NCBI GenBank assembly: GCA_001683735.1
Contig: LUGG01000019.1
Location: forward strand, 186,001 to 250,000
Direction of reading: 5' to 3'
Length of the DNA stretch: 64,000 bases
Source of the DNA: Grifola frondosa
Lineage: Eukaryota; Basidiomycota; Agaricomycetes; Polyporales; Grifolaceae
The notes under the pieces were generated by a model, which worked only from the letters and a program-made list of their open reading frames with translations, was not told where the DNA came from and did not search any database. Below, piece after piece: positions 12,261 through 24,266 of the stretch (within the stretch, counting starts at the first letter, position 1; the number at the start of each line of letters is the position of its first letter). The position numbers and the translations under genes were made by a program.

Positions 12261-13027
12261 TTGGAGCGTGCTAGTATGTGTTGAAAAATAAAAGACTAGG
12301 TGGGAGAAGTTGGTGTCTGAAGTGTTCCCTCCTCTCGAGGGTGGCCTTATTTATGATATGAGCGGACATGACACAGCACACAGCAGTTGTAGAAACGCTG
12401 ACCGCAGCTACCCCGAGCCAAGGATTCCCTAACGAAGCTTGGCAGCCGTACGAAGTAAGCAATACTCCTGAGGTGCGTAATGGGGCGTTTGGGCGCAAAC
12501 CTACCTCGTCGACCTATGACACAAATGAACGCTATGGGCTTCTCGGAGTTCATGAGGGGCTTACGAGCAGCGACTGTTCATCCAGATAGCAAAAATGTCT
12601 TAAACGCGGTTACGTCCTGTTCAACCGACCACAGTCAGTCTGACTCGGACACCGGTGAGAGCAGGACCCTGCATCCGGACAAGGGAAACTACGGATGAGA
12701 AGGCGCTTCCCATAAATCCAGGAATATGCTTTGCCATAGACTTGTAGGAACAACCACTCAGGCTGACGCTGACCGGAGCAAAGATCTGAGCTTGGAACCA
12801 GTCAGAAATTAGCAACACGGCGGCCTGAGGCCTGAGGGCTTAAGGCGGCGCTCCCGCATGAGCTGAGCCCATAAGTGCCGGGTGCTAGTTATTCAGGAAT
12901 ATATATTTCCCATTTTCTGTATACTGAACGATAGAATAAGATACCCCAGGTTGAAGAAAAGGTGATATAGCAGAACGGGGGGATTCGCATTTTTGTGTAC
13001 TGGCGCTTGCCGATACAACCATTGAAT

Positions 13028-13041
13028 ATTGATCGATCAAT
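13028..13041. repeat. 14-bp perfect palindrome
   Basis: ATTGATCGATCAAT is its own reverse complement and sits in AT-rich intergenic DNA. It could be a dimeric binding site, a repeat remnant or chance. Confidence 0.6.
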
Positions 13042-15761
13042 TTGATCGGATTCGAATAATATCGGCTGTTCACGTTTTCCAACTTCAGCAGTATATAGAC
13101 TCTAAACATGAAAAAAAAAATTTCGCTCCGTGGAGCTTACAAACGGAGAATTGCACACATTGTGACGTTCTTCTGCACCCATTACTGTGCGCCTCCCCTC
13201 TCTTCGATGTACGTCACTGTTCGTACTAATCATTGCACAATCGCCCCTTTCGCCGCCCAACACCTGCCTATCGAAATCTCGAACATATCTCACTGTGGCG
13301 TATTCGGGCTATGCAGCTGCGGCAGTCTACTCTGGAACCATGAACGTTCGCAGGACGATCTTATTCTCTTCCGCGTGTGAATTTATCAACTGGGCTGCGT
13401 GTTGGAAATTTATCTGCGAGTGCTGATTAGGTTGCGCTTCGGAGGACGGCGTTACATTTTGGACGCTCAATTCCTATCTACAACAAGGCTATGACGACAC
13501 AACTCAACATTTACGCCATCTGGTTATCAGCTTGTATTACACTTTCAGACGGATAGTATATGTATCTCTTCAAATTGACGCAAGCATTAGCGGGACCCGT
13601 ACTTCCTGGGAGGCATCCAATTCCTTCACAGCGAAACGCCAACACTTCCATGCAATACTAAATGACCGCGCGCGAAACGCTGCGGTGATTATCGTGAAAT
13701 GCTCTTACTAACTTCTGTCAGATCGTAATATTACGCCGCAGATTGAACCCCAATATGAGATTGACAGCCTCCCTGTTTTATACGGGCATTGTTCTCCGGG
13801 ACTTCAGTCTCTGCGGCCCGCAGCTACGATCGGAGACCTGCGGCGCATTTCGGCGCGATATACAGCGTTTTACTTCCCTATTTTTCCGTTGCTTTCAGAC
13901 ATATGGTTGCTATCATCGTGTTGTGTTCACAGGCCTTTTCGTGGTCCCAAGGAAAAGCGCTCTCGTTATCCGGCGAACCGCATCTATAATCCATTATCAG
14001 CAGCAGAAACGACACAAGTATTTGGAGTCAGTTGGGACATGGCTGTGGTACCGAATGTACCCCGACTGAACCTTGACCGTAAGCTGAGAACATGAGTAGA
14101 CTGCTTCGCAAGCGTTAAGACTGTGAATTTTTACTTTCTTCTCGAAGCAAGACCATATGGCGTAATAAGGACTTAAGGAGCTCCTGCATGACCAATTCAA
14201 CATGACCAATTCAAGATGCTTCTGTGCGCATTGAGAATGTGTGCCTTGTCTTGACTTTCGACGAGCGCATTATCTGCGTACATCCGTTGAGAACAAGCCT
14301 ACATCCAACTTATTAGAATCGTACCTCTCACTCATTTGCACGAATCAGGGTCGACGATCAACGCGGACAGAGACGGCAGACGGCAGCGAATGAAGCATTG
14401 TCGAAAGCACTACCAATGCCTTTTCGACGTCAGAGGTAAGCTGCATTCCAAAACATCAACTTTTCACAGCAATAAAACAACGTTGCCAAACTAGCAGTAG
14501 AGAATTATGGATATATACCGGCACGATGTAGTCACGTATGCATACTCCCATCACTTTATCAAGCGGGGGCAGGAGCTGATACGAATGTCCCCATCCACGT
14601 AGTCATGTGCGGACGTACGAGATCCTATACGAAATCTATGTCAGGGGCACCGCACTAATAAGAAGAAACATGGTACTCACGATGAAGGTCAGCTTCATCT
14701 TGTTCCTCTGGGCGGTCGCGTCACATCCCAATACGAGGACCCGCTGATCTCGGATATACTCAGACCGTCTACAAATGGATAAGCACAATGGCTGAAACGA
14801 TCCATAGGAGAGCGACCACCCACTACGTAGAGCATTGCCGTAAGCAAGGCCATGCGACCGCCACTTCGACGTTATCGCAAAGACCACATCTAGACAACTT
14901 GAGGAACTGCAACGATCTGATGTCAGCTTCAGAACACAGTGATAGCACAGAGGTTACATTCACCGTATACAGATCGGTACGCAGAATGACGTGCGGCATT
15001 CAGACGATAGCAGGGTGACAGCTGGAGAGCAGAAGGAGGCCCATCAACGTTGATTCTTCTGATTACGCATGGACGTCTTGTTCGGTTCGGTTGGTTTATT
15101 CGCTTTGCATCAACATTCAGAATTTATATTACGAAATATATAAATAGCGCGCTAAAAGTGACGTTGAGTCGTTCGACGAGAAATCTAGCCTATGGCTGAA
15201 ATCACATACGACAGCGATGATAGTGCTGCAGGGGTACGTTGATCGACATCAGCAACCTATATTAACGAAGATTCATGAGGATGGTGTTCACCTTGATAAC
15301 GAGAGCGGCAGCAATGGAGCAACACTTCAAGGCCACGCGAGGTTCAAAAGTGGAGCGGAGAACACATGCATAGCACTTGACGAGCCATGCTGGGCGATCA
15401 CCAAGATAAGCAAGAGAGAGCGATAGATGCGCTGTGCGACAAGGTTGATCAGGCCTTGATGCAGGCGATCCAGGTACAGCGTGAGAATATATCCGAGAGC
15501 GCCAGACAACGAAGACGACAACAGAGCAGGTAGCACAGCAGAGACGAAACACGGGTCGACAAGAGCAGAAACGACAAGAGACAACACCAGAGGCTCCGAG
15601 AGTGAGCCATTGCAGACAAATCGTCCAGAGTAAAGTTGAAGCATCATTGAGAGGTGGCTGTCTTCATTGTATGTATTTGAGCGTGAGAACAAACCAATGG
15701 GAACCCGACGATAAAGAAATGACAAATTAGAAGTGTCGGACAAAGGCGGGAATAAAGAGGA

Positions 15762-15797
15762 CCGTAAGGACTGTGATCAAAGGCGAGACGGGCTTCG
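15762..15797. repeat. Direct repeat copy A (pairs with 16062)
   Basis: A 36-base core beginning CCGTAAGGACTGTG and continuing AAAGGCGAGACGGGCTTCG recurs at 16062 with only a few mismatches, at a spacing of exactly 300 bp. Weaker similarity extends on both sides. Confidence 0.7.
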
Positions 15798-16061
15798 GGA
15801 GGTAAGATCAGAGATAAGAGTCGTCGGTCCAGAATGCGTGGCCCCAGAACAATAGGCCAGAGCAGACAAGTCATACCGAGCGCATTGCCTTCAGGGGAAA
15901 TGTGGGATGTCGCGCGTAATGCGGACATAGAAATAGACCCTCGACTTCACTAGATGCTGTCAACATCGTTGAGCATGGACTTTGGGATCAGCTTGAACAA
16001 TAGCGACCGGAAGCGCAGGAGTGGGCGAGAGCATGCTGGAGAAAGATGGTGGCAAACAAAG

Positions 16062-16097
16062 CCGTAAGGACCGTGGGCAAAGGCGAGACGCGCTTCG
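16062..16097. repeat. Direct repeat copy B (pairs with 15762)
   Basis: Second copy of the core, beginning CCGTAAGGACCGTG and continuing AAAGGCGAGACGCGCTTCG, same orientation as copy A. The flanks are diverged, suggesting an old duplication. Confidence 0.7.
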
Positions 16098-16540
16098 TAA
16101 CTTGGGACGGCAGGAGCCGCGGGTATAAGACGCCGAAATGACCAGCGACGGAAGCTGAGGTTGCGGAGAGGAGATAGGGAGACATGCATGCAAGAAAAAC
16201 ACATGGAACGAGAAAGAAGGCACATCATTTTTTTTTTCCTTTTTTCCTTTTGAACTTTTTTCATGGGTTTTGTTTTTCGACCATTGAAGAACCAAGAGCA
16301 GGAACGAGGACCCAATAGAATCGAAGATGAAAGCAGGCGCTAGCGTGATTCAGCGGTGATGTCGACAGAGGGAACCAAGTCAATGTCGCCGCAGAACGAA
16401 CCAAGAAGACACGGAATATTGAATCGAGCGCGCTCGAGTATTAGGCATTAAAGATGAAACTAAGGATAATAGTGTGTCGCCAGAACGAAGCCCGGGATAC
16501 GAACACGACAATCCAGATAATACCGGATGTAACATTCAGA

Positions 16541-19500
16541 TTAGCCCAACTTCCCGAACAGACCGTCAGTTGTCATTGACATCTGCCGGCGATCACGTAT
16601 GGGGATAATTGCTGAGAGCGTGGTCGAGCGAAGGCTGTAGCGAAAGAATCGGCTGCGAAGTGGAAACATGAGATACGACAGTTGATGTGACTCCAACGGA
16701 GGAGACGAGACGACAGCTGGGATATGCAGAGGAATATTGTCAATGAACGACCATGGTCGGACGTCAACTGGCGGCTCGACTGGTGTGTCCATCGACTCAA
16801 TACCCAAGCTCGGCTCTTCTGAAGGCAAACTGTAGTCGGTGGAGGCATTGCTTTTGACAAGAGAATGGTCTGGTCCAGAGGAGCTAATATTTACATCCGC
16901 TTACGGCAAGGGAATAGGATCTTCGGCCTCATCCTCAAACAGAGATGCCCCGGAAGCCTTGTTCACATCGACACCGTCGGACTCGGGCTGGATCCACGGG
17001 ACCGGTGTGTGGTCTTCACCAATGAGCGACCATTCCGAGAATGTTCCGGTTTCGTCTGAGTGCGATGAAAATGAAATATCCACAGATGTTGAATCGGTAG
17101 ATCGATGCTCGTCGTCCGGTCCGGAGAGTATCTCGGGAATTGGAATAGAGTGAAGAGGTAACATCGAGGAAGGAAGGATGGTCGCATGGACACAATGGAC
17201 AGTCCAATGGCGTATGAGGTCAACGAGCTCCTCAAAATTGTCCTCTGTGACACGTGGGTGATCGATGTCAGTCATCTTCTTATCCTCGTCAGCATCATAG
17301 AAAGAAGTACTACTCTCCGACACGGAGCTACTTCCCTCGGCACAAGCGATTATGTCTATTGTACGGTCACCTTTATCACAGGAGTTCATGCTCCTGACCA
17401 CAGTAGACATTTCATCGTCGTCAATGAGAGAGGAGAGCTGGCAGTCGAGAGAAGAGAAACTTCGCCATTTGCACCAGTAGAGTGCATGGGCACTCATCCG
17501 GAGGAACTGTCCAGTGCCGCCCTGTTAGCAATCGCGGAATTAGTAAACAAAAGTAACATACTTGGCGAGGCGGTGAAGGAGGGATGACAGTGGCAGACAT
17601 CGGAGATGGAGGAGCTGGCCGAACCGGTGGGAGCGCAGTAGGAAGTGCATCAATCTGGGAAACAACAAGTGCGCTAATCATGAAGTCCTGTGCTATCCCC
17701 TTCACCCCTTTCTCTTCTCCGCTACCGTACTCGATCATCGTCTACAAGCATGGGTCAGCAGAGCCGAAAAGGAACAAGCGCTTAGACGTGCCTCTACGTC
17801 CGATGCTTCCTCTTCGCTGTCGCGCGTAGTCTGCAAGAAAACATGAGGAGAGGTAAGGAGCATGCGTAAAGGATGCATACACCAGAGTCCGACTCCTCGC
17901 GCATCACCGAATATGCACCGAAGGGCGCGAGAATGTCATCCAACACCGTTGTCATGATCGAATCCTCGGATTCACTACTGCTGATGGCTGGAAGAAGCTA
18001 ATCATAGAGAGCATTAGGCATTTGAAGTGCTGTAGGACGCATTACACATACCATAGGAATCATCTGTGATTCAAAGATCTGGGATGACACACTAGGAGAC
18101 GCTGCTGGCTCATCCACATCAGTAGTTGTCATGCTTGAATCCGCTGTCTGTGAGTGGCTATCGCTATTGGCAGGGACGAGCTGGTTAAGGCAAGAAATCA
18201 AACACGTGCGCCAGAATTGCCGATACATCACACACCTCCTTGGCATCAGATGGGACGATCGCAATACTAGCGATATTGCGCTTGATGTCTGAGGAGGCGG
18301 TGTGAGGAGAAGACGATCGAGGGCAGGAGGGAGTGGAGACAGATCGTGCCAGACATGCGGAATCAGATGTAGGAACGTCGCGCTGACATCGGCCTTCCGA
18401 GGCAGTCATCTGGACGGACAGCACAGGACCGAAGACATCCTCATTGTCATCTAAATCTACATCATCCTCATCTTCGTCCATGGGAACAACCGCTTCTGTG
18501 ACAGGACTGCTCTCCGGAAGCAAGCTATCCATGACTGTCGATGTCCGTGTGGCGGCGGACGCGTGGTCGATAGTTCGCGACTGTACTGTACTGAACTCAA
18601 AATTGACCACGGTAGGGGCGACATCCGTGACATGAAGGGTCGTTAGAACAGAGAGAGCAACTTGTACAATGGCAGGATCAGAATCGACAACAGAACCGAC
18701 GGCAACGCTGCCTAGCGGAGAAGAACGATGTCTATCGTGTGCTGCGGTGTCTACACCACGTCGAGGAGCCTCTACATCAGTCTTCAGGTTAGGAACAGAG
18801 GCGCCGTGCATGCCGAAGGTGACCAAAGGGGTAAAAGAGCCGTTGGAAAGGGTCACTATGTCCTTCGCCTCGAAGGCGGAGGGAATGGCTTCGGTTTCTA
18901 CAATGGCGTGGCGTGAGGGGGAACGAGGAGACGTCATTACCGCAATCACAGTAGGGATATCTGGGGGAATGTGGCGTATGGGAGAAGGGCTGTCATTCAG
19001 CGTTGAAACAATGCCAACTGGAGCGACGGCAAGGACACGAGAGGCACAGGTAGAGGCGTTCTTGGGATATAATGAACGGTATTCGTCACAAATAGGAGAT
19101 AATGACTCTACGGCTTGAGGAGGAGTAGGCAGAGGAGGCACGAGAGGGCTGACCATCGGGACGGGGCGGGCCGCGAGCACATCATCGCACAACATAGCAT
19201 CAGTCATCTCATCTTGCTTCTCATCGAAGTTGACAACTTCACCGCGGATGGTATGGTCCCAAAATTGTACACGCCATCGCTTGACGCTGCCGGAAGTGAT
19301 ACGATTACCGACGGGGAATGGGGGTTCGGGCGCGATGAAGGGCATGCGCTTGAGTAGCGCTGGCCTCCTCTCAGCTCCGTACGGGGTGAACTTTGGGCGC
19401 AACCGAAGCTCACATGGGTGCTCCAGGTACAACATGGCAGACACGCGAGGTTCGATGTAGACTAAGGGCGTCCCATGCTCCGGACGAGGGGGAACCATGA

Positions 19501-20050
19501 ACTTTGGCACATGCAGGCCGGACACCTCGCGCGGCACGCTGAAAAGACGGCGTTTGATCTATTAAGTACATTCAGTATTGAAGACCTCGTATAGAAGCCA
19601 GAATAGATGACGAACCTTGAGAGACTGCAGCTCTGTCAAACTGCACCGCTTGACAATTACCTGTCCGCCCTTACCCACCTCAGTCCCGATGCGAGTAACC
19701 ACTCTCGGCACGCCGCCGCGTTTCTTCCGCTCGTCCTCCCCCTTGCATGCAACGCTAAGCTCGTCGTTGGAACTGAGTACGATCTCGCCCATCACTTTGC
19801 CTCGCACAACAGGTACTTCATCAAGGTCCCGCTGCTCACGAGTGCGACAGACAGCGAGGTTGTGGTTATGACGGAGGCGCTTGACGTAGTCCGCCTTCGA
19901 CCGGAAGATCTGCTGATTAAGGTGATGAGCAATGTGAGGCGGAGCATAGAACGGCCTCAATAGACCCGAAGTGTTGCGCTTGACGCGTGCGCCAGCCTCA
20001 GAGGCAGAAGAGTTGCCGACAGTAAAGTGTTTGAGTGTGGTGATAGACAT
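16541..20050 (-). CDS. Long Ser/Pro/Asp-rich protein with a conserved-looking N-terminus, function unknown
   Basis: The start gives MSITTLKHFTVGNSSASE. An ordered N-terminal part follows, with TSGLLRPFYAPPHIAHHLNQ and VIVKRCSLTELQSLK. It splices cleanly into IKRRLFSVPREVSGLHVPKF and MVPPRPEHGTPLVYIEPR. The next several hundred residues are low-complexity Ser/Pro/Thr/Asp, with an acidic DEDEDDVDLDDNEDVFG run. Introns are supported by GT-AG ends and frame: after QSLK, before LVPANSDS, before LLPAISSSESED, before TMIEYGSGEE, before GGTGQFLRMS and near the end (before LPSEEPSLG). The last exon ends DGLFGKLG. No enzyme motif, membrane helix or zinc site was seen. It may be a scaffold or regulatory protein; I do not recognise it. 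It is divergent to CAP1, with 221 bp between the starts. Confidence 0.6.
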
Positions 20051-20271
20051 AATTATGAAAATATTGGTATGAGCCAGCTGACAGCGGAAGCGCGGTAATA
20101 TACTGCTTCGCCATGGAGGCTGAACTGCATGAGGGAACTTGGAAGACGTCAGCCCAGTCCCTAGCCCGTCGCGTATTCGCGTGTGTTATGTGACGCTGCT
20201 GTGACGGGACGCGCACCACGTTGTGCTACCACACCATCCCGCGTCTCGCTGGTCAATCGCTATATTTCTTA

Positions 20272-21485
20272 ATGAATCCCGCAGGGCGTATTCAGGCGGC
20301 ATCCAAGTTTCTCCTTCAGTCTCCCCCAGGAGAAATTAATGATGTTCTGAACGGTAAGTTGTATATCAAGTATGCTACCGTGATTTTGCTGCAACTTCAT
20401 TAGATGTTCGCAACATCATATCGGATGACGATTCTCTGCAGACGGGTGTGCTTCCAGCCCTACGGGAGTACAATCTTGCCCAGTTTATTACCGCAGATGT
20501 GCCCGGACATCAACATCAAGTGAGTTTTCGCGTTGTCTAGGACCTAGTGATCACCGTATGCATGGAGCTACAGTCGATCGTGAGCGAGGCTGCGAAGTTA
20601 TCCAAGTCAAGCGAGGAGAGAGTCAGATGGAGAGGAGCAGGACAGGTTCTGGGATCCAAGATCACGCACGAGCTTTCGATTTGATCATCTAACCCTCGTA
20701 CGTGTGTGTCGCCCACGCCTTCACACGAACATCTGTCAATCTGTTGTCATTATTACAGGAAACATCCGATGCTGAACATGTAGAGCCAGATGAGGAGTCG
20801 GAAGCTTTCCGGTATGTGCGCATATTCGATACGTTCACCTCATCCTCATCTCATTAGCACAGCTCGGCGCTGGAGACCGCCTCACTATCATATCTCAGTG
20901 CACATTACCATGATGGTGTTACTTCGATCTTCCCCTCCCCAGGTTCCTCCACTAGCTTTATCGTACAGATTGTTGCAAACAAGTACAACCCTTCCAATTT
21001 CTGGTATGTATCCCTTGATCATACTTGCGCCCGGAGCTGACACGACACAGGTCCGGCAGATGGCGTTCAGAATATGTCATCGACCTGGACGCGAAACAAA
21101 TCCAAGGCAAGATTTTCCTAAGTGTGCACTACTATGAGCAAGGAAACGTAGGCACCGTCTCTGTGCTCATACTGTATTACTTGAATCATGTCGTATACAG
21201 GTTCAACTGTCAACAAGCCACATTATATCTCTTGCGCTTCCTCCTGCTATTACTGCCCCTGGTGGTGCCTCGTCCGCTTCCAAGGTGCTTGCGTTGATCG
21301 AAGCGGAGGAAGGTAAATACCAGGCATCGCTAAATGATGTGTATGCGGAGATGGGCGAGAAGACCTTCAAAGGTCTGCGGCGCGCATTGCCAATGACGCG
21401 CTCAAAGTTAGACTGGGACAAGGTATTAGGTTATAAGCTTGGGGCAGAGTTGACCTCGAGTAAGGGTGTGTTTGGTACATCGTAG
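20272..21485 (+). CDS. CAP1: F-actin-capping protein subunit alpha
   Basis: Alpha half of the CapZ heterodimer that blocks barbed ends of actin filaments. The start gives MNPAGRIQAASKFLLQSPPG. Then come DVRNIISDDDSL, REYNLAQF, RFWDPRSRTSFRFDHLTL, ETASLSYLSAHYHDG, FIVQIVANKYNPSNFW, SGRWRSEYVIDL and VHYYEQGNV. IEAEEGKYQASLNDVY and RRALPMTRSKLDWDKVLGYK complete the C-terminal part. Exons: 20272-20353, 20404-20519, 20574-20697, 20759-20811, 20863-21003, 21051-21147 and 21201-21485. Within the third exon the frame must shift by one base between the acidic/basic loop and RFWDPR (about 20625-20645), again probably an indel error. Length and domain order otherwise match the family. Confidence 0.94.
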
Positions 21486-21763
21486 GATTGGGTTAGGTAG
21501 GCGGTCACAAAGCCAGAAGTATATCGCAATCGCATTATTGTATTAGCACTACAGGTGGTTCACGGACTAGATTATAATTAGCGGAGGACCGTTGTCTGAT
21601 TTTGGGCAGACGCGTCTGCGTATTTTGTAATTGAGCCACCATGCTTGACTCGAATTTGACTCAGTCCTCTGAGCATTGCAGTACTGCCACCACATCTATA
21701 TGCGCTATCTAAAGGTTGCTGAATTGCACAAAAAAACCTGAGCTCAACCTGGTGCCTATCTGA

Positions 21764-23646
21764 ATGTCCTCCAATCAAAATACGGATCTGCCTGAAGAAG
21801 AGCCCTCACAAGCAGGACCATCGCCAAAAGCACCAGAACACCTGAATAGCTCAGGATGCCGCATAGGTTACTCTGAAGGCAAGGGACGAGGCGTGTATGG
21901 TACGTCAAATTCGCCTCATGTTTGCAGGAATGGGCATTTACCAGTCGCCTCTCCCTCAGCCTCTCAAGATATTCCGGCACAAAGAGTGATCGAAATCAGT
22001 CCCATACTTGTTTTTACATCTGGGGAGTACGAGCAACACGGCAAGCATACGGTCTTGGACCACTACACCTTCAAATGGAGAGATGGACGGATGGCTCTTG
22101 CGCTAGGCCTAGGTGTGTGATATCTCGTAATCAGAGACGCTAATCTCATGTGTACAAATGCTCTTACAGGCTCTCTGTTCAACCATTCACAAGCTCCAAA
22201 TGTCTCATATATACTCGACTCTGAGACTGAGTCTATCCGATATATGACAACTCGGCCCGTGAAGCGAGACGAAGAGCTATGCATATTTTACGGTCATAAG
22301 CTTTGGTTTGACCCCGTTGATGCTGGGCCCCCTGCAAATGATATGGGAGAAAATCAAGAGGACGAAGACGGCTGGGGCGGACTGTCTGTGCTTGACGATG
22401 AATGCGAGGTTTTCGGAGATTGCATCGCGAAATTCATGAGTGGTGATCCCGATGAACTCGTAGCAGAAGAAGCGCTCCCGTTTACGCGGCTTAAAACGAT
22501 TCCTGATGATGAAGACGAAGAAGAGCTGGATGCGGTGCGTACGGGTAAGCATGTCACTTTTTAGGCAGAACGCCGCTCATTTCAACTCTACAGAGCAAGC
22601 GTGGGTTGTAGATATTCCGGACCCACGACAAACAACTATGATGCTCAAGTGAGTTCAAAATATTACCTTTGATTTCTTTATAACATGTTTACGTTCAAGT
22701 CCAGATGGCTCAAACAGAGCGGTCTCGAGACGCCATCAATGTCTCACTTAAAGCGGATCCGCAGACGCGATACCAAGATGTCGATCCTTCTGACCTTCAT
22801 TCGCGACTCTCCGGGTCCGCCCCCGCTTCCCGAGGACGCTGGGATGTCTCCACCATACATCGTGAGGGTCCCGCGCTCGGCGGCACTGACTGCGACGTCG
22901 CTCAAATTAAAGTCTACATTCTGGCCCACTATATATGCTCCTCGGAGGAAAGGGAGGCGGAAGAGTGGTCCAAAGGCAAGGTGCGCTGGGCCTGTGAGAT
23001 GATGAGACGTGTTGTGCAAGAAGCTCGACAAGCAGGTAGACAAGGGGAGGTAGGCCTGATGGACACTTTGTCTTTCACTAAGTCGCTGACACGGCTTCAG
23101 CTACCCGTCGCTGCCTACGTGCCAATCCCCTTCGACGAGGAGACGAGAGTTGCATCTCAGATGCTCTCCCCGTTGTCCGCGCATGACACTCGCAAATCGG
23201 CCGCACACCCACTTCGTCATGCTATCCTTAATCTCGTTCGAGCATTAGCGGATTATCGTGCCACTGTGAGGACGGATGCTGGAATCAAGAGTCCTCTCCC
23301 CCAGCTCACTCCGATTGTGGATGACCCCGATGTGCCGCCACATACGCCTGACTTCGACACCGCAGATATGTCTCTCTCTGCAACCAAGAACGGTGCACAC
23401 TACCTTCTCACTTCACTCACACTGTTTACAACCCACGAGCCTTGTATCATGTGCAGCATGGCGCTTCTGCACTCGCGCGTAAAAGAGGTATTTTATCTGA
23501 TACCAATGGACAAGACCGGCGGATGTGGTGGCGTTACATGTGTGCCAAAACTGGAGGGGGTGAACCACAGATTTGGCATTCACAAGTGGAAGATGGATTC
23601 CATATGGACGGAGGGATTAGAGATAGATTCTGCAACAGATGCATAG
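21764..23646 (+). CDS. TAD3: SET-domain methyltransferase fused to TAD3-like tRNA adenosine deaminase subunit
   Basis: About 535 residues in six exons: 21764-21899, 21960-22112, 22170-22544, 22594-22648, 22705-23049 and 23101-23646. Residues ~32-142 form a complete SET domain (GKGRGVYAS, LGSLFNHSQAPNVSY with the NHS motif, EELCIFYGHKLWF), expected to methylate a lysine using AdoMet. An acidic linker with no stop codon splices into EQAWVVDIPDPRQT, then SMSHLKRIRRRD. This matches the N-terminal domain of Tad3, the partner of Tad2 in A34-to-inosine editing. The deaminase fold has RHAILN, where the active-site Glu of HAE is replaced as in Tad3, plus EPCIMC zinc ligands and GGCGG. One G is missing in GGG at 22952-22954. 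Two overlapping genes cannot be excluded, since a Met at 22436 could start a separate TAD3. Confidence 0.82.
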
Positions 23647-23723
23647 ATGGGACTGTCACAGGGAGACAAACGACTATCGATTGCATATTGGCTTGCTTCT
23701 TTCGACCCTATCTCCAGTCCATG

Positions 23724-24266
23724 CTATTTCCCGACGATTCCATCTACAACGTCACGGACAGATTCTGGACCTCGCAAAGTTTCGTCCGCGACAACAGTTG
23801 GATGGAGCCGCGGCGCGACCGTCACATCCCCATGGTTGAACTTTCGCACGCCTGTGCGAATGATACGCAACCGGCTTGGGCAGTGCGGGTCGGGGCATGC
23901 GATTTCTGCATCCGTTGACATCCAATCGTTGCCTGAAGTGACGCGCTGCTTCGCGGCGAGCAGTGGAAGTACAGCACCTGGGAAACGTGTGGTGGGCTGG
24001 GTAAGCTTGATTTGCATATTAATGTCTCGTGCAGAGGGTAGCATTCGAACGGATATAAACTCACCCAAAGAGTAGATAGAAATACCCTGTCCTGCGGGAA
24101 GGTACAGCATCTCACCCTCAAGTGTGAAGTAGTCCCCTTCTTTCGCCCCACACATAATACGCTTTCCGAGAGGACAGATCACTTCGACCCGAAGATCGAA
24201 CAACTCGAATGAATCGTCTACCTTCGCCGACGCTGTTGTAGGTGCAATGCAATGTCCGGAATGCAT
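23724..24266 (-). CDS. TIGR04076-like small protein
   Basis: Two exons, 24065-24266 and 23724-23977, separated by an 87-bp GT-AG intron. The protein starts MHSGHCIAPTTASAKVDDSF. It contains RVEVICPLGKRIMCGAKEGD, YFTLEGEMLYLPAGQGISIY, VLPLLAAKQR, NDWMSTDAEIACPDPHCPS and IRTGVRKFNHGDV. Cysteines in MCGAK and CPDPHCP and the His near the end could bind a metal. The arrangement resembles the TIGR04076 family, whose biochemical role I do not know. It is convergent with the SET-TAD3 gene, with 77 bp between the stops. The frame is intact. Confidence 0.7.
   Translation of the reverse strand: MHSGHCIAPTTASAKVDDSFELFDLRVEVICPLGKRIMCGAKEGDYFTLEGEMLYLPAGQGISIYSLGEFISVRMLPSARDINMQIKLTQPTTRFPGAVLPLLAAKQRVTSGNDWMSTDAEIACPDPHCPSRLRIIRTGVRKFNHGDVTVAPRLHPTVVADETLRGPESVRDVVDGIVGK

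Larger units (their letters stand above)
12261..16540. other. Gene-poor island of 4.3 kb
   Basis: No conserved protein motif or convincing exon chain was found on either strand. It is AT-richer than the flanks. It holds a 14-bp palindrome at 13028, a diverged direct repeat pair 300 bp apart (15762, 16062) and a polypyrimidine run at about 16228-16262. Open frames on the minus strand at 15.6-16.3 kb span the direct repeat but look like translated repeat DNA. A multi-exon gene of fast-evolving sequence could be missed here. Confidence 0.45.

Noticed and set aside
13108..13426. Hydrophobic plus-strand frames suggesting a small membrane protein
   Set aside because: No consistent exon chain or family motif; could not be extended with splice sites.
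15644..16315. Two minus-strand frames sharing a peptide motif
   Set aside because: The shared peptide is explained by a direct DNA repeat. There is no splice or homology support for a protein.
21764..22564. Reading the SET-domain gene as a separate short protein ending at the stop at 22562-22564
   Set aside because: That stop lies inside a clear GT-AG intron (22545-22593) whose removal joins conserved TAD3 sequence in frame. Kept only as an alternative.
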